This document shows positions 63,291 to 64,000 of a DNA stretch of 64,000 nt, piece by piece. The stretch is taken from contig JAEUHK010000131.1 of NCBI GenBank assembly GCA_016795465.1, forward strand, positions 47,371-111,370, read 5' to 3'. Numbering within the stretch: the first letter of the stretch is position 1; each line of letters opens with the position of its first letter. The notes under the pieces were generated by a model. The model worked only from the letters and a program-made list of their open reading frames with translations. It had not been told where the DNA came from and searched no databases. The translations under genes and the position numbers were made by a program. The DNA is from Verrucomicrobiaceae bacterium. Lineage in GTDB: Bacteria; Verrucomicrobiota; Verrucomicrobiia; Verrucomicrobiales; Verrucomicrobiaceae.

Positions 63291-64000
63291 ATGAAAGCCC
63301 TTTTCCTCCTCGTCGCATCGCTGCTTCCGCTGCTGTCTTTTGCCGTGGAGCCCGAGGCTAGCCAGTTCGGGACGAAGAACTATGTGGAATACATCCCGGG
63401 TGACCTGCCTCTGATCCTCTGCTCGCCGCACGGTGGCGATTTGAAGCCCGAGGACATTCCTGACCGCACCTACGGTGTCACGGGCGCGGACGCCAACACG
63501 CAGCAGCTCACGAAGGCCGTGGCGGAGGAAATCGCCAAGCTGGGAGGTCATCGCCCGCATCTGGTCCTGAGCCACCTGCACCGCAGCAAGCTCGATCCGA
63601 ATCGCGAGGTCAAAGAAGCTGCGCAGGGCAATGCGGATGCCATCAAGGCCTGGGAGGAGTATCACCAGTTCATCGAAAAGGCCCGTGAGGCGGTGGTAAA
63701 GCAGCATGGCCAGGCCTTCCTCATCGACATGCATGGTCAAAGCCATCCCGGCGAGAGGGTGGAGCTGGGCTACCTGCACAAACCGGAGGAGCTGGACCAG
63801 CCCGCCGAGAAGCTGAATGAGCCGGAGTTTGTCGCGCAGGGCAGCCTGGCGCATTTGATGCGGAAATCGAAGCTGCCCTACACGGAACTGCTGCATGGCA
63901 AAGCGAGCTTTGGAGCTCTACTCGAAGCGAAGGGCTATCGTGCGACGCCGAGCCCGCGGCTGCCGGTGCCGGATCAGCCTTACTTCAGCGGCGGCTACAC
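63291..64000 (+). CDS. N-formylglutamate amidohydrolase-like exported protein, 3' end beyond the window
   Basis: Open from ATG 63291 to the end of the window, 236 residues. N-terminal signal-like hydrophobic segment (LFLLVASLLPLLSFAV). FGase family features: ILCSPHGGDLKP (about 43-54), the zinc-type HLHRSKLDPNRE (about 95-106) and AFLIDMHGQSHPGE (about 142-155). N-formylglutamate amidohydrolase family members hydrolyse formyl or other amides; the exported form suggests a different substrate. The end of the protein is not seen. Divergent from aroA by 136 nt. Confidence 0.82.
   Translation, partial: MKALFLLVASLLPLLSFAVEPEASQFGTKNYVEYIPGDLPLILCSPHGGDLKPEDIPDRTYGVTGADANTQQLTKAVAEEIAKLGGHRPHLVLSHLHRSKLDPNREVKEAAQGNADAIKAWEEYHQFIEKAREAVVKQHGQAFLIDMHGQSHPGERVELGYLHKPEELDQPAEKLNEPEFVAQGSLAHLMRKSKLPYTELLHGKASFGALLEAKGYRATPSPRLPVPDQPYFSGGY

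Overview
The window reads as a chromosomal segment of a high-GC member of the Verrucomicrobiota, probably order Verrucomicrobiales (Prosthecobacter/Verrucomicrobium-like). This rests on a Minf_1886-family protein (typical of the PVC group), a secreted FAD oxidoreductase with a golvesin-like C-terminus, a secreted sulfatase, an EF-hand/redoxin/CxxCH/copper-monooxygenase fusion, DUF1573 proteins and a MoxR-DUF58 pair. Genus is an inference. No rRNA, tRNA, integrase, complete insertion sequence or CRISPR array was seen.

Layout. 1-4446: M3 peptidase (partial), class II Fic protein, a repeat-rich accessory stretch with collagen-like, fibronectin-III and XRE-type HTH genes. 4447-5497: a non-coding block with eight tandem 44-bp repeats and then three 21-bp-spaced dyads, lying between the leftward HTH gene and a rightward operon. 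5498-10445: a compact four-gene operon of visibly lower GC: cytosine-5 DNA methyltransferase, HD-domain protein, ORC/Cdc6-like ATPase, and a protein of unknown family with a CARF-like D-x-T-x3-R signature. This is the best candidate for an undescribed defence system. 10446-12669: small membrane protein, second Fic module with an overlapping antitoxin-like ORF, more dispersed repeats.

12670-34040 is mostly core or envelope physiology: nuoF, a membrane zinc peptidase, secreted FAD oxidoreductase, PBP4-type peptidase, a pilus/type II secretion assembly cluster (two GspE/PilB ATPases, GspF/PilC, one pseudopilin), sulfatase, the redoxin/copper-monooxygenase fusion, a ClpX-like AAA protein, DUF1573-rhodanese pair, GT39 glycosyltransferase and PAP2 phosphatase. 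34041-57095 holds housekeeping genes: rpsU, rlmN, pyrimidine-nucleoside phosphorylase, DUF58/MoxR, FAH-family hydrolase, glgX, a nucleotidyltransferase, M16 peptidase, Uma2, a CPA2 antiporter, leuD, a tandem pair of internally repeated secreted proteins, a CBS/family II pyrophosphatase, rpsO and pnp. 57096-61140 is a second accessory stretch: a VapC/Phd-type pair, a UPF0175/DUF3368 pair, degenerate repeats, a second fibronectin-III protein and a MITE-like element. 61137-64000: cmk, aroA and the start of an N-formylglutamate-amidohydrolase-like gene.

How the genes work together: the methyltransferase operon is tightly packed (3-nt gap, 8-nt overlap, 3-nt gap) and is likely one functional unit, possibly governed through the dyad arrays by the divergent HTH protein. 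Other functional groupings are the secretion cluster, DUF1573-rhodanese, DUF58-MoxR, rpsO-pnp, cmk-aroA and the two toxin-antitoxin pairs.
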